DNA of 55,406 nt, taken from NCBI RefSeq assembly GCF_023115445.1, contig NZ_JALDUI010000016.1, positions 1 through 55,406 on the forward strand, written 5' to 3'. The translations under genes were made by a program, and so were the position numbers. This stretch comes from Streptococcus sp. oral taxon 431 (GTDB lineage Bacteria; Bacillota; Bacilli; Lactobacillales; Streptococcaceae). Below, in pieces: positions 15,500 to 24,529 of the stretch. How positions within the stretch are numbered: the first letter of the stretch is position 1; each line of letters begins with the position of its first letter. A model generated the notes under the pieces. The model made no database searches, had not been told where the DNA came from, and worked only from the letters and a program-made list of their open reading frames with translations.

Positions 15500-15667
15500 A
15501 AGATAATGGTGTCTAGCTTACCAGACAATCAATCAGATATCTAATATATATTTTTTATGGAAGTGATAGAGAAATATTATAATTTCCAGTTTTGTAGTAA
15601 ACAACTCAAGTAAGAAAAAGATAATTTGTTTCACCAATGAAAAATCTCTGCAAGCTCTTTCAGAATG

Positions 15668-15676
15668 TGGTAAAAT
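15668..15676 (+). promoter_or_regulatory. Extended -10 promoter of nitroreductase-pepV
   Basis: TGG-TAAAAT (15668-15676) within ATGTGGTAAAAT, the same form as several other promoters in the window. The -35 region is poor. Confidence 0.55.
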
Positions 15677-15708
15677 GGAAGCAATAGAAATAGAAAAGGA
15701 AATCAATT

Positions 15709-16314
15709 ATGAAATTTCTTGAGTTAAATAAAAAACGTCATGCGACCAAGCATTTTATTGATAAACCTGTCGATCCGAAGGATGTTCGTACAGCTATTGA
15801 AATCGCAACCTTGGCACCAAGTGCCCACAACAGTCAGCCTTGGAAATTTGTCGTGGTTCGTGAGAGAAATGCTGAACTAGCAAAATTGGCTTACGGTTCA
15901 AACTTTGAGCAAGTAGCGTCTGCACCTGTAACCATTGCCTTGTTTACAGATACAGACTTAGCCAAACGTGCTCGCAAGATTGCCCGTGTTGGTGGAGCAA
16001 AGAACTTCTCAGAAGAACAACTTCAGTACTTTATGAAAAATCTTCCAGCAGAGTTTGCGCGTTACAACGAACAACAAGCCAGTGACTACTTGGCTCTTAA
16101 TGCTGGACTTGTTGCTATGAACTTGGTCCTTGCTTTGACTGACCAAGGAATCGGATCAAACATTATCCTTGGTTTTGACAAATCAAAAGTCAATGAAGTC
16201 TTGGAAATCGAAGAACGCTTCCGTCCAGAGCTCTTGATTACAGTGGGATACACAGATGAGAAGTTGGAACCAAGCTACCGCTTGCCAGTAGATGAAATTA
16301 TCGAAAAAAGATAG
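15709..16314 (+). CDS. Nitroreductase family protein
   Basis: A 201-residue FMN enzyme of the NfsB/Frp type. It has the N-terminal KKRHATKHFIDKPV phosphate-binding segment, APSAHNSQPWKFVVV near residue 40 (flavin binding), and GIGSNIILGFD with a C-terminal TVGYTDE strand. Such homodimers reduce nitro compounds, quinones or flavins with NAD(P)H; the physiological substrate is unknown. AAAAGGAAATC precedes the ATG. pepV starts 9 bases after its stop with AGGAAGAAA, so the two are one operon. Confidence 0.88.
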   Translation: MKFLELNKKRHATKHFIDKPVDPKDVRTAIEIATLAPSAHNSQPWKFVVVRERNAELAKLAYGSNFEQVASAPVTIALFTDTDLAKRARKIARVGGAKNFSEEQLQYFMKNLPAEFARYNEQQASDYLALNAGLVAMNLVLALTDQGIGSNIILGFDKSKVNEVLEIEERFRPELLITVGYTDEKLEPSYRLPVDEIIEKR

Positions 16315-16323
16315 GAAGAAAAA

Positions 16324-17724
16324 ATGACAGTTATTGATTTTACAGCAGAAGTAGAAAAACGTAAAGAAGACCTCTTGGCTGACTTGTTTAGCCTTTTGGA
16401 AATCAACTCAGAACGTGATGACAGCAAGGCAGATGCTGAGCATCCATTTGGGCCTGGGCCAGTAAAAGCCTTGGAAAAATTCCTTGAAATCGCAGACCGT
16501 GATGGCTACCCAACAAAAAATGTCGACAACTATGCCGGACATTTTGAGTTTGGTGAAGGAGAAGAAGTTCTCGGAATCTTTGCCCACATGGACGTAGTGC
16601 CAGCTGGTAGCGGTTGGGACACTGACCCTTACACTCCAACTATCAAAGATGGTCGTCTTTATGCGCGTGGTGCTTCTGACGATAAGGGACCAACTACAGC
16701 TTGTTACTATGGTTTGAAAATCATCAAAGAACTCGGACTTCCAACTTCTAAGAAAGTTCGTTTCATCGTCGGAACTGATGAAGAATCAGGTTGGGCAGAT
16801 ATGGACTACTACTTCGAGCATGTAGGACTTGCAAAACCAGACTTTGGCTTCTCTCCAGATGCTGAATTCCCTATCATCAATGGTGAAAAAGGAAACATCA
16901 CAGAATACCTTCACTTTGCTGGTGAAAATACTGGTGAAGCTCGTCTTCACAGCTTCACAGGTGGCTTGCGTGAAAACATGGTACCTGAGTCAGCAACGGC
17001 AGTTGTTTCAGGTGACTTGGCTGACTTGCAAGCTAAACTAGATGCCTTCGTAGCAGAGCACAAACTCAGAGGAGACATTCAAGAAGAGAATGGTCAATAC
17101 AAGGTAACTGTAATTGGTAAATCAGCCCACGGTGCTATGCCTGCTTCAGGTGTCAATGGTGCGACTTATCTTGCTCTTTTCCTCAGCCAATTTGCCTTTG
17201 AAGGACCTGCAAAAGACTACCTCGATATTGCTGGTAAGATTCTCTTGAACGACCATGAAGGGAAAAACTTGAAAGTAGCTCATGTGGATGAAAAGATGGG
17301 TGCTCTTTCTATGAATGCTGGTGTCTTCCGCTTTGATGAAACAAGTGCTGATAATACCATTGCCCTTAACTTCCGTTATCCAAAAGGAACAAGCCCTGAG
17401 CAAATCAAATCAGTTCTTGAAAACTTGCCTGTTGCTTCAGTTAGCCTTTCTGAACATGGGCACACTCCTCACTATGTGCCAATGGAAGACCCACTCGTTC
17501 AAACCTTGTTGAATGTTTATGAAAAACAAACAGGTCTTAAAGGTCACGAACAAGTCATCGGTGGTGGAACATTTGGACGTTTGTTAGAGCGTGGTGTCGC
17601 TTACGGTGCTATGTTCCCAGATTCTATCAATACCATGCACCAAGCCAACGAATTTATCGCCTTGGACGACCTCTTCCGTGCAGCAGCCATCTACGCTGAA
17701 GCTATCTATGAATTGATCAAATAA
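16324..17724 (+). CDS. pepV: Dipeptidase PepV (M20 family)
   Basis: A 466-residue zinc dipeptidase, typical length for PepV. Metal and catalytic segments are in place: AHMDVVPAG near residue 86, RGASDDKGP near 118, GTDEESGWAD near 152, DAEFP near 175 and NTMHQANE near 437. A lid domain with GKSAHGAMPASG sits between. PepV splits dipeptides after peptide uptake, releasing amino acids in the cytoplasm. It is co-transcribed with the nitroreductase and closed by a terminator. Confidence 0.95.
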   Translation: MTVIDFTAEVEKRKEDLLADLFSLLEINSERDDSKADAEHPFGPGPVKALEKFLEIADRDGYPTKNVDNYAGHFEFGEGEEVLGIFAHMDVVPAGSGWDTDPYTPTIKDGRLYARGASDDKGPTTACYYGLKIIKELGLPTSKKVRFIVGTDEESGWADMDYYFEHVGLAKPDFGFSPDAEFPIINGEKGNITEYLHFAGENTGEARLHSFTGGLRENMVPESATAVVSGDLADLQAKLDAFVAEHKLRGDIQEENGQYKVTVIGKSAHGAMPASGVNGATYLALFLSQFAFEGPAKDYLDIAGKILLNDHEGKNLKVAHVDEKMGALSMNAGVFRFDETSADNTIALNFRYPKGTSPEQIKSVLENLPVASVSLSEHGHTPHYVPMEDPLVQTLLNVYEKQTGLKGHEQVIGGGTFGRLLERGVAYGAMFPDSINTMHQANEFIALDDLFRAAAIYAEAIYELIK

Positions 17725-17730
17725 TGCTAT

Positions 17731-17764
17731 AGAAGTCTGAGATTTAATGCTTAGACTTCTTTTT
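17731..17764 (+). terminator. Terminator after pepV
   Basis: AGAAGTCTGAG pairs with CTTAGACTTCT and is followed by TTTTT. The T-run is directly followed by the GGAGGAG ribosome site of the next gene, so downstream expression requires readthrough or an unseen promoter. Confidence 0.75.
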
Positions 17765-17774
17765 GGAGGAGAAA

Positions 17775-18365
17775 ATGTCTCAAATCGAAAGAATCAAGCA
17801 AGCTCTCATAGAGGATCCACAGAATGCCAGCTATACTGAGCAAGGCATCGAGCCACTCTTTGCAGCACCAAAAACAGCTCGTATCAATATCATTGGTCAA
17901 GCGCCTGGTCTCAAAACCCAAGAAGCAGGGCTATACTGGAAGGATAAAAGTGGGGACCGCTTGCGCGAATGGTTGGGTGTGGATGAAGACACCTTTTACA
18001 AGTCAGGTTACTTTGCAGTCATGCCCATGGATTTCTACTTTCCAGGTCATGGGAAATCGGGTGACCTGCCACCTCGTCCAGGTTTTGCAGAAAAGTGGCA
18101 TCCTAAACTTTTGAAAGAATTACCAGATATTCAATTAACCCTCTTGATTGGGCAGTATGCCCAAGCCTACTATCTAAATGAGAAAGTTAGTGGCAAGGTA
18201 ACAGACCGTGTGCATCGATTTAAAGATTATTTGCCTGATTATTTCCCTCTGGTACACCCATCACCACGTAATCAAATTTGGATGAAAAAAAATCCTTGGT
18301 TTGAGGAAGAAGTGGTTCCAGATTTGAAAAAAAGAATTAAAACTATTTTAGGAGAAAAAGAATGA
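17775..18365 (+). CDS. Uracil-DNA glycosylase family protein
   Basis: A 196-residue protein of the UDG fold, with motif I IIGQAPGLKTQEAGLYW near residue 40 and motif II LVHPSPRNQIW near 160; RLREWL follows motif I as in single-domain members. In classical enzymes these loops bind and excise uracil. The GQAPG form resembles family 4/5 or mismatch-type enzymes, but no iron-sulphur cysteines are seen, so the substrate is uncertain. ATG 17775 with GGAGGAG is chosen over a TTG at 17763. The stop overlaps the next start (ATGA). Confidence 0.82.
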   Translation: MSQIERIKQALIEDPQNASYTEQGIEPLFAAPKTARINIIGQAPGLKTQEAGLYWKDKSGDRLREWLGVDEDTFYKSGYFAVMPMDFYFPGHGKSGDLPPRPGFAEKWHPKLLKELPDIQLTLLIGQYAQAYYLNEKVSGKVTDRVHRFKDYLPDYFPLVHPSPRNQIWMKKNPWFEEEVVPDLKKRIKTILGEKE

Positions 18366-18643
18366 ACGAAATTACGTTTGACGATTTTTATCAGCTTTAT
18401 CAGAAAGAGTCGCTTTCTGTATTAGATGTGAGAGAAGTAGAGGAATTTGAGGCTCTTCATTTAGAAGGTGCTCGTAATTTCCCTCTCAGTCAACTGGCAG
18501 ATACTTATGAGCAACTAGATAAAACCCAGCCTTACTATGTGATCTGTAAATCAGGAATACGTTCCGCACGCGCTTGTCAATTTTTAGCAGAACAAGGCTA
18601 TGAGGTTATCAATGTCCAAGGTGGCATGGATGCCTTAGAATAA
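18362..18643 (+). CDS. Rhodanese-like domain protein
   Basis: A 93-residue single rhodanese domain with LDVREVEEFEALHLEGARNFP (the CH2A-type motif) and the active-site loop CKSGIRSA near residue 61. The catalytic Cys is present, so sulphur transfer is possible. The acceptor is unknown. It overlaps the UDG-like gene by four bases and is translationally coupled to it. Confidence 0.9.
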   Translation: MNEITFDDFYQLYQKESLSVLDVREVEEFEALHLEGARNFPLSQLADTYEQLDKTQPYYVICKSGIRSARACQFLAEQGYEVINVQGGMDALE

Positions 18644-18649
18644 GAAAAT

Positions 18650-18696
18650 CTCCCTTTGAGACCGAAAATAAGAAAGGTTTTAAAGGGAGTTTATTT
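18650..18696 (+). terminator. Terminator after rhodanese gene
   Basis: CTCCCTTTGAGACC (18650-18663) pairs with GGTTTTAAAGGGAG (18676-18689) and is followed by a T-rich tail. Confidence 0.8.
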
Positions 18697-18701
18697 GCTC
18701 T

Positions 18702-18774
18702 AAAAATCAGAAAATTGAAAACATTTTAAAATTATTTCGAGATAGCCTTTTCAAGCCTTTAATCATGTTATACT
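18702..18774 (+). promoter_or_regulatory. CodY-like box and promoter of brnQ
   Basis: AAAAATCAGAAAATT (18702-18716) matches the CodY box at 12 of 15 positions. TGT-TATACT (18766-18774) is an extended -10. Branched-chain amino acid carriers are classic CodY targets, so repression when isoleucine is plentiful is plausible. Confidence 0.5.
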
Positions 18775-18807
18775 AAGAAAGTATTTTATTTTTTATAAGG
18801 AGAGTTT

Positions 18808-20133
18808 ATGGCTAAAAAAGGTGCTTTAACAGGATTACTCCTGTTTGGAATATTTTTTGGAGCAGGTAACTTGATTTTCCCTCCAACTCTAGGCGCACAG
18901 TCTGGAGAAAACTTTCTCCCTGCCATTGCAGGATTTGTATTTTCAGGTGTTGGGATTGCCGTCCTAACCTTAATCATTGGAACCCTTAATCCAAAGGGCT
19001 ATATCTATGAAATTTCTAAGAAAATTTCACCATGGTTTGCGACAATTTATCTCGCAGCTTTGTACTTGTCGATTGGTCCATTCTTTGCCATTCCACGTAC
19101 AGCAACGACATCATTTGAAGTTGGTATTAGTCCGCTATTAGATCAAGCAGATAAAGGTTTAGGTTTGATTGTCTTCACCATTCTATACTTTGTAGCTGCC
19201 TACCTAATTTCGCTGAATCCTTCAAAAATCTTGGATCGTATTGGTCGAGTCTTGACTCCAGTTTTTGCCATCTTAATTGTTATTCTGGTCATCCTTGGAG
19301 CTTTAAAGTATGCTGGGAACGCACCACAAGCAGCTTCAGGAGCTTATCAAGCTTCCGCCTTTGGAGCTGGTTTCTTAGAAGGATACAATACACTTGACGC
19401 GCTTGCTTCGGTTGCCTTCAGTGTTATTGCAGTACAAACCTTGAAACAACTTGGTTTTTCAAACAAGAAAGAGTACATTTCAACCATTTGGGTTGTTGGA
19501 ATCGTTGTAGCACTCGGATTTAGTGCTCTCTACATCGGTCTAGGTTTCTTGGGCAATCATTTCCCAGTAACAGAAGAAGCAATGAAGAGTGGAACTCCTG
19601 GAGTTTATATCTTGTCTCAAGCTACTCAAGAAATCTTTGGTTCTACTGCTCAGCTTTTCCTTGCGGCTATGGTAACCGTTACTTGCTTCACAACGACTGT
19701 AGGGTTGATTGTATCAACTGCCGAGTTCTTTAACGGACGTTTCCCACAAGTCAGCTACAAGGTTTATGCGACTGTCTTTACCTTGATTGGTTTTGCCATT
19801 GCAAATCTTGGTTTGAGTGCTATTATTAAGTACTCTGTACCAGTTCTCGTTATTTTGTACCCAATTACGATTGCCATTGTCATGATTGTGATTGTGAACA
19901 AGTTTGTTGCTCTTTCAAAACCAGGAATGCAATTAACGGTTGGTATTGTCACAGCCATTGCCATTGCAAGTGTTTTAGGATCTACTTTTAAAGTTGAGGT
20001 CCTTGCAAATATCGTGAACACTCTACCATTTGCGGAGGCTTCTCTGCCATGGTTAGTACCAGCTATTATCGGTATTCTACTTTCTCTTGTTCTTCCAAAT
20101 AAACAAGAAAGTGAAGCTTTTGAAATGGAATAA
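18808..20133 (+). CDS. brnQ: Branched-chain amino acid transporter BrnQ (LIVCS family)
   Basis: A 441-residue carrier with about twelve helices and the family start TGLLLFGIFFGAGNLIFPPTLGAQSG, followed by GPFFAIPRTATTSFEVG. These motifs are diagnostic of sodium- or proton-coupled leucine/isoleucine/valine symporters. TAAGGAGAG precedes the ATG. It is transcribed alone, with its own promoter and terminator. Confidence 0.94.
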   Translation: MAKKGALTGLLLFGIFFGAGNLIFPPTLGAQSGENFLPAIAGFVFSGVGIAVLTLIIGTLNPKGYIYEISKKISPWFATIYLAALYLSIGPFFAIPRTATTSFEVGISPLLDQADKGLGLIVFTILYFVAAYLISLNPSKILDRIGRVLTPVFAILIVILVILGALKYAGNAPQAASGAYQASAFGAGFLEGYNTLDALASVAFSVIAVQTLKQLGFSNKKEYISTIWVVGIVVALGFSALYIGLGFLGNHFPVTEEAMKSGTPGVYILSQATQEIFGSTAQLFLAAMVTVTCFTTTVGLIVSTAEFFNGRFPQVSYKVYATVFTLIGFAIANLGLSAIIKYSVPVLVILYPITIAIVMIVIVNKFVALSKPGMQLTVGIVTAIAIASVLGSTFKVEVLANIVNTLPFAEASLPWLVPAIIGILLSLVLPNKQESEAFEME

Positions 20134-20138
20134 AAAAT

Positions 20139-20167
20139 ACCTTGGCTCTATTGGGCCAAGGTTTTTA
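20139..20167. terminator. Bidirectional terminator after brnQ
   Basis: ACCTTGGC pairs with GCCAAGGT. TTTTT follows on the plus strand and AAAAAAT precedes, giving a U-run for the converging lipoprotein gene. Confidence 0.85.
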
Positions 20168-20180
20168 TATTCTATAAAAG

Positions 20181-20705
20181 TTAGTCGGTTTTTTCAGTAA
20201 ATCCAAGTTCAGTTAGCAATTTTTTAGAAGCAGCAAAACTGAACGTTTTCCCAACCCCAGAATATTCTTCAGGGAAGGCTTTTCTGAGTTCATCAATATT
20301 AGCGACTGTAAAATCAAATTCTGCATCTTGAACGACTTTCCCATCTTGAATTTCAATAGTCTGGCGAACACCCTGGATGCCATTATAGCCTTTGTAGGTT
20401 TCTTCAACCAAGGTTTTAAGTTCTTCTGGTGTTTTGTTGTAAGATTCTGGATCATAGATATTATGACCTGATTGTTTCAATACTTTGTCTCCTTCAACAC
20501 TATAAGTCAGGGTAGAAGTAAAGCCAGGACGAGTATCATTGACAAAGGTAGCAGTTTTTACCTCAGCTTTTGTTTCTGAGTTTTCAAGCGTGTTTTTTTC
20601 CTCCTTGCTAGGGCTAGAGGAAGTAGTTGTTGATTGTTTAGAACATCCCAACAAGACAAGCAAAGATAGAACTAGACAGAGGCTAGCTTTGAAATATTTC
20701 TTCAT
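20181..20705 (-). CDS. DUF1307/YehR-like lipoprotein
   Basis: A 174-residue surface lipoprotein: signal peptide MKKYFKASLCLVLSLLVLLGC with lipobox LLGC (Cys21), a Ser/Thr/Lys-rich linker, then a small globular domain (TLTYSVEGDKVLKQSG, GYNGIQGVRQTIEIQDGKV, TFSFAASKKLLTELGF) typical of the YehR/DUF1307 family. Function unknown. A minus-strand TGC-TATAAT (-10 at 20743-20738) lies upstream. It is a single-gene unit converging with brnQ. Confidence 0.8.
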   Translation of the reverse strand: MKKYFKASLCLVLSLLVLLGCSKQSTTTSSSPSKEEKNTLENSETKAEVKTATFVNDTRPGFTSTLTYSVEGDKVLKQSGHNIYDPESYNKTPEELKTLVEETYKGYNGIQGVRQTIEIQDGKVVQDAEFDFTVANIDELRKAFPEEYSGVGKTFSFAASKKLLTELGFTEKTD

Positions 20706-20811
20706 GTCTTTTTTCCTTTCATCATAAATCTAATATCATTATAGCACAGCCATTTTTTGGAATCAAAGTATTAGGTGTCGTCCTTTTTTACACATACTAA
20801 AATGGGAAAAG

Positions 20812-20820
20812 TGATATAAT
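20812..20820 (+). promoter_or_regulatory. Extended -10 promoter of M42 peptidase operon
   Basis: TGA-TATAAT (20812-20820), 19 bases before the ATG at 20840, with GAGGTGAAG as ribosome site. No clear -35. Confidence 0.6.
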
Positions 20821-20839
20821 ATTAGGAAGAGGTGAAGAA

Positions 20840-21877
20840 ATGAATCAAACTGTAGAATATATCAAAGAACTTACTGCTATCGCGTCCCCAACAGGTTTTA
20901 CGCGTGAGATTACGAATTATTTGGTTGAGACTCTTGAAAAACTAGGTTATCAACCAATCCGTACTGCCAAAGGTGGTGTCAACGTTACTGTCAAAGGTAA
21001 AAATGACGAGCAACAGCGTTTTATAACTGCCCATGTGGATACCTTGGGGGCTATTGTCCGTGCTGTTAAACCAGACGGTCGTCTTAAGATGGACCGTATC
21101 GGTGGCTACCCTTGGAATATGATTGAAGGCGAAAACTGTACAGTTCATGTGGCTAGTACAGGTAAGACTATTTCAGGTACCATTTTGATCCACCAGACTT
21201 CTTGTCACGTTTACAAAGATGCTGGAACTGCGGAACGCACGCAGGACAATATGGAAGTTCGTTTGGATGAAAAAGTAACCAACGAAAAAGAAACACGCGC
21301 ACTCGGTATCGAAGTTGGAGACTTTATCAGTTTTGACCCACGAACTGTCGTTACTGAGACAGGCTTTATCAAGTCTCGTCATTTGGATGACAAGGTCAGC
21401 GCAGCTATTCTCCTTAATCTCCTCAAAGTCTACAAAGAAGAAGGGATTGAACTTCCTGTCACTACGCATTTTGCCTTCTCGGTCTTTGAAGAAGTGGGGC
21501 ATGGTGCTAACTCAAGTATCCCTAGTCAAGTTGTTGAGTACCTAGCAGTAGACATGGGAGCAATGGGAGATGATCAGCAGACAGACGAGTACACAGTGTC
21601 TATCTGTGTTAAAGATGCTTCTGGTCCTTACCACTATGAATTCCGTCAACATTTGGTTGCTTTAGCAAAAGAGCAAGATATTCCATTTAAACTAGATATC
21701 TATCCATTTTACGGTTCGGATGCTTCTGCGGCCATGTCAGCTGGAGCAGAAGTCAAACACGCTCTTCTAGGAGCGGGTATCGAGTCTAGTCACTCATACG
21801 AACGTACCCATGTTGATTCTGTTGTAGCAACTGAACGTATGGTAGATGCTTATCTCAAGAGTGACTTGGTGGACTAA
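20840..21877 (+). CDS. pepA: M42-family glutamyl aminopeptidase-like metallopeptidase
   Basis: A 345-residue dinuclear metal aminopeptidase of the M42 family. Visible blocks are TAHVDTLGA near residue 68 (metal His and Asp), SRHLDDKVSAAI near 180, FEEVGHGAN near 215 (catalytic Glu pair), VDMGAM near 236 and a C-terminal ESSHSYERTH near 318. Streptococcal and lactococcal PepA release N-terminal Glu/Asp; specificity here is by homology. It begins the pepA-HIT-ldcB cluster, with one base before the next ATG. Confidence 0.88.
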   Translation: MNQTVEYIKELTAIASPTGFTREITNYLVETLEKLGYQPIRTAKGGVNVTVKGKNDEQQRFITAHVDTLGAIVRAVKPDGRLKMDRIGGYPWNMIEGENCTVHVASTGKTISGTILIHQTSCHVYKDAGTAERTQDNMEVRLDEKVTNEKETRALGIEVGDFISFDPRTVVTETGFIKSRHLDDKVSAAILLNLLKVYKEEGIELPVTTHFAFSVFEEVGHGANSSIPSQVVEYLAVDMGAMGDDQQTDEYTVSICVKDASGPYHYEFRQHLVALAKEQDIPFKLDIYPFYGSDASAAMSAGAEVKHALLGAGIESSHSYERTHVDSVVATERMVDAYLKSDLVD

Positions 21878-21878
21878 G

Positions 21879-22340
21879 ATGTGCTTGATTTGTGATCGAA
21901 TTGAACTCATCAAGACTGGTGACAATCCCTACTTTGTAAAAGAACTGGAAACAGGCTATGTTGTCATTGGAGACCACCAGTATTTTGAAGGTTACACTCT
22001 GTTTTTAGCAAAGGAACATGTCACAGAACTACATCATCTAGATCCAAGTGTTAAACTTCGTTTTTTAGAGGAAATGAGTATGGTTCAGGAAGCTGTCTCT
22101 AAAGCCTTCTCTGCTGAAAAGATGAATGTAGAGTTGCTTGGAAATGGGGATGCCCATGCCCACTGGCATATTTTTCCGAGACGTGAGGGTGATATGAAGG
22201 GGCACGGTCTTAATGGTCGTGGTCCAGTCTGGTGGGTTCCTTGGGAAGAAATGGCAGCAGAAGATTGCCAAGCGCAACCGAAACAATTAGAAAACTTAAT
22301 TCAAACTTTATCCGTTGCATTGGATAAAGTTATCATATGA
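21879..22340 (+). CDS. HIT-family protein
   Basis: A 153-residue histidine-triad protein. The triad HAHWHIF is near residue 90, preceded by GNGDAH, and an N-terminal CLIC pair (MCLICDRI) resembles the zinc site of many HIT hydrolases. The family cleaves nucleotide-phosphate conjugates such as adenylylated amines or dinucleoside polyphosphates. ATG 21879 is chosen; it lies one base after the pepA stop with only a weak ribosome site, which suggests coupling. The longer frame from 21846 lies within pepA and is not used. Confidence 0.88.
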   Translation: MCLICDRIELIKTGDNPYFVKELETGYVVIGDHQYFEGYTLFLAKEHVTELHHLDPSVKLRFLEEMSMVQEAVSKAFSAEKMNVELLGNGDAHAHWHIFPRREGDMKGHGLNGRGPVWWVPWEEMAAEDCQAQPKQLENLIQTLSVALDKVII

Positions 22341-22351
22341 AAGGATAAATC

Positions 22352-23068
22352 ATGAAAAAAAGATACCTTATCTTGTCTGGACTACTAGCCCTAACATTGG
22401 CGGCTTGTTCGCAAGAAAAACCAGCAACTTCTGACGCAAAAGCTTCTTCAGAGCAAAAGACTGTACAAGAAGGAACCGCGGGAAGTAAATCTCAGGAAGC
22501 GAGCCCCAAAAAGGCAGAAGTGGTCAATAAGGGAGATTACTATAGTATTCAAGGCAAGTACGATGAAATTGTTATCGCTAATAAACACTATCCCTTATCT
22601 AAAGATTATAATCCAGGAGAAAATCCTACCGCTAAGGCAGAACTGTTGAAACTTATTGCAGCTATGCAGCAAGCAGGTTTCCCAATCAGCGACCACTATA
22701 GTGGATTTAGAAGTTATGAGACTCAGGTTAAATTGTATCAAGATTATGTCAATCAAGACGGAAAGGCAGAGGCTGACCGCTATTCTGCACGACCTGGATA
22801 TAGTGAACACCAAACTGGTCTTGCTTTCGACCTTATCGGCACAGATGGAGACTTAGTGACAGAAGAAAAAGCAGCCCAATGGCTCTTGGATCATGCTGCA
22901 GACTATGGCTTCGTCGTTCGTTATCTTAAAGGTAAGGAAAAAGAAACAGGATATATGGCTGAAGAATGGCATTTGCGCTACGTCGGAAAAGAAGCCAAAG
23001 AAATTGCAGCAAGTGGTCTCAGTTTGGAGGAGTATTATGGCTTTGAAGGTGGAGACTATGTTGATTAG
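22352..23068 (+). CDS. ldcB: L,D-carboxypeptidase lipoprotein LdcB/DacB (VanY domain)
   Basis: A 238-residue lipoprotein: signal peptide with lipobox LAAC (Cys19), a Ser/Lys-rich linker to about residue 55, and a VanY-type peptidase domain. Metal ligands lie in SEHQTGLAFDL (His and Asp) and EEWHLRYVG (His); SGFRSYETQVKLYQDYV precedes. The pneumococcal enzyme trims peptidoglycan tetrapeptides to tripeptides at the cell surface, affecting shape. It follows the HIT gene by 11 bases with AAAGGATAA. Confidence 0.9.
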   Translation: MKKRYLILSGLLALTLAACSQEKPATSDAKASSEQKTVQEGTAGSKSQEASPKKAEVVNKGDYYSIQGKYDEIVIANKHYPLSKDYNPGENPTAKAELLKLIAAMQQAGFPISDHYSGFRSYETQVKLYQDYVNQDGKAEADRYSARPGYSEHQTGLAFDLIGTDGDLVTEEKAAQWLLDHAADYGFVVRYLKGKEKETGYMAEEWHLRYVGKEAKEIAASGLSLEEYYGFEGGDYVD

Positions 23069-23080
23069 TCGCAAAACACC

Positions 23081-23109
23081 TTGCAAGATTACTTAAAATT
23101 TGATAAAAT
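23081..23109 (+). promoter_or_regulatory. Promoter of pheS T-box transcript
   Basis: TTGCAA (23081-23086), a 17-nt spacer and TAAAAT (23104-23109) with TGA just ahead (extended -10). Confidence 0.75.
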
Positions 23110-23115
23110 GAATAA

Positions 23116-23300
23116 TAATTAAATAGGAATCTGCAAGACTAGTATCTCAGGGGAAGTATATCAGGGAGGAGAGCCGTGACTGAAAGCTCTCTATATGAAA
23201 GCTGGGTGAATTCACTTGCCTATGGATTCAGAAATAAAGGTCTGACTTGTCAGATGAAAACGGATGGTACCGCGTGTCAACGCTCCGAGTGGAGTTTTTG
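23116..23300 (+). promoter_or_regulatory. T-box leader of pheS
   Basis: The T-box sequence AACGGATGGTACCGCG is at 23259-23274. Its TGGT should pair with the ACCA end of uncharged tRNA-Phe. A UUC triplet at 23211-23213 (within GGGTGAATTCAC) is the likely specifier codon for phenylalanine. A short CTCC/GGAG hairpin with TTTTT (23283-23299) is the terminator. Uncharged tRNA-Phe should stabilise the antiterminator and switch pheS on. Confidence 0.88.
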
Positions 23301-23344
23301 GCATGTGGTTTTCTTTTTATCTACGAGAGACTGATGGAGGAATT

Positions 23345-24391
23345 ATGTCAACTATTGAAGAACAATTAAAAGCGCTTCGTGAAGAAACGCTAGCTAGCTT
23401 GAAGCAGATTACTGCTGAAAATGAAAAAGAGATGCAAGAATTGCGTGTCTCAGTCCTTGGTAAAAAAGGATCACTGACTGAAATCCTTAAAGGAATGAAA
23501 GATGTTTCTGCAGAAATGCGACCAGTTATCGGAAAATACGTAAATGAGGCTCGTGATGTCTTGACAGCTGCTTTTGAAGAAACAGCTAAACTATTGGAAG
23601 AAAAGAAAGTCGCTGCACAATTAGCTAGCGAGAGCATTGATGTGACACTTCCAGGTCGTCCAGTTGCGACTGGTCACCGTCACGTTTTAACACAAACTAG
23701 TGAAGAAATCGAAGATATCTTTATCGGTATGGGTTACCAAGTTGTGGATGGATTTGAAGTGGAGCAAGACTACTACAACTTTGAACGTATGAATCTTCCA
23801 AAAGACCACCCAGCCCGTGATATGCAGGACACTTTCTACATCACAGAAGAAATCTTGCTCCGTACCCACACATCTCCAGTTCAGGCGCGTGCTATGGATG
23901 CCCATGACTTCTCTAAAGGTCCTTTGAAAATGATCTCACCAGGGCGAGTATTCCGTCGTGATACAGACGATGCAACCCACAGTCACCAATTCCACCAAAT
24001 CGAAGGCTTGGTTGTCGGGAAAAACATCTCTATGGCTGACCTTCAAGGAACTCTTCAGTTGATTGTCCAAAAAATGTTTGGTGAAGAGCGTCAAATCCGT
24101 TTGCGTCCATCTTACTTCCCGTTCACAGAGCCTTCTGTTGAGGTCGATGTTTCATGCTTCAAGTGTGGTGGAGACGGCTGTAATGTATGTAAGAAAACTG
24201 GTTGGATCGAGATTATGGGTGCCGGAATGGTTCACCCACGTGTTCTAGAAATGAGTGGTATCGATGCAACTGTATACTCTGGTTTTGCCTTTGGTCTTGG
24301 ACAAGAGCGTGTAGCCATGCTTCGTTACGGAATCAACGATATCCGTGGATTCTACCAAGGAGATGTCCGCTTCTCAGAACAGTTTAAATAA
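23345..24391 (+). CDS. pheS: Phenylalanyl-tRNA synthetase alpha subunit
   Basis: A 348-residue class II synthetase subunit: N-terminal coiled coil ([18 protein letters not shown]), then the catalytic core with [46 protein letters not shown] (motif 2) and [18 protein letters not shown] (motif 3). A Cys cluster [17 protein letters not shown] sits before motif 3. It forms the alpha2beta2 enzyme with PheT. ATG 23345 follows GGAGG; the longer frame runs back into the T-box terminator and is not used. Confidence 0.97.
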   Translation: MSTIEEQLKALREETLASLKQITAENEKEMQELRVSVLGKKGSLTEILKGMKDVSAEMRPVIGKYVNEARDVLTAAFEETAKLLEEKKVAAQLASESIDVTLPGRPVATGHRHVLTQTSEEIEDIFIGMGYQVVDGFEVEQDYYNFERMNLPKDHPARDMQDTFYITEEILLRTHTSPVQARAMDAHDFSKGPLKMISPGRVFRRDTDDATHSHQFHQIEGLVVGKNISMADLQGTLQLIVQKMFGEERQIRLRPSYFPFTEPSVEVDVSCFKCGGDGCNVCKKTGWIEIMGAGMVHPRVLEMSGIDATVYSGFAFGLGQERVAMLRYGINDIRGFYQGDVRFSEQFK

Positions 24392-24445
24392 GATTGAAAG
24401 CTGAAACACAATCCTATACAGTTCTAGTCATTTCCTCTCGGTGAG

Positions 24446-24529
24446 AAATGGCAAGAGCTTACTCGAAGAAAAAGAAAGGAATTGAAAAGGTCTCGATTGA
24501 TGAGATCTTACGATCAGAATTATGTTAGT
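24446..24529 (+). other. Short ORF overlapping the pheT start
   Basis: An ATG at 24446 opens a lysine-rich frame ([19 protein letters not shown]...) that ends at TAG overlapping the first bases of pheT. It may couple translation into pheT or be the tail of a lost gene; some pneumococcal genomes carry an acetyltransferase gene between pheS and pheT. There is no strong ribosome site, so translation is unproven. Confidence 0.25.
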
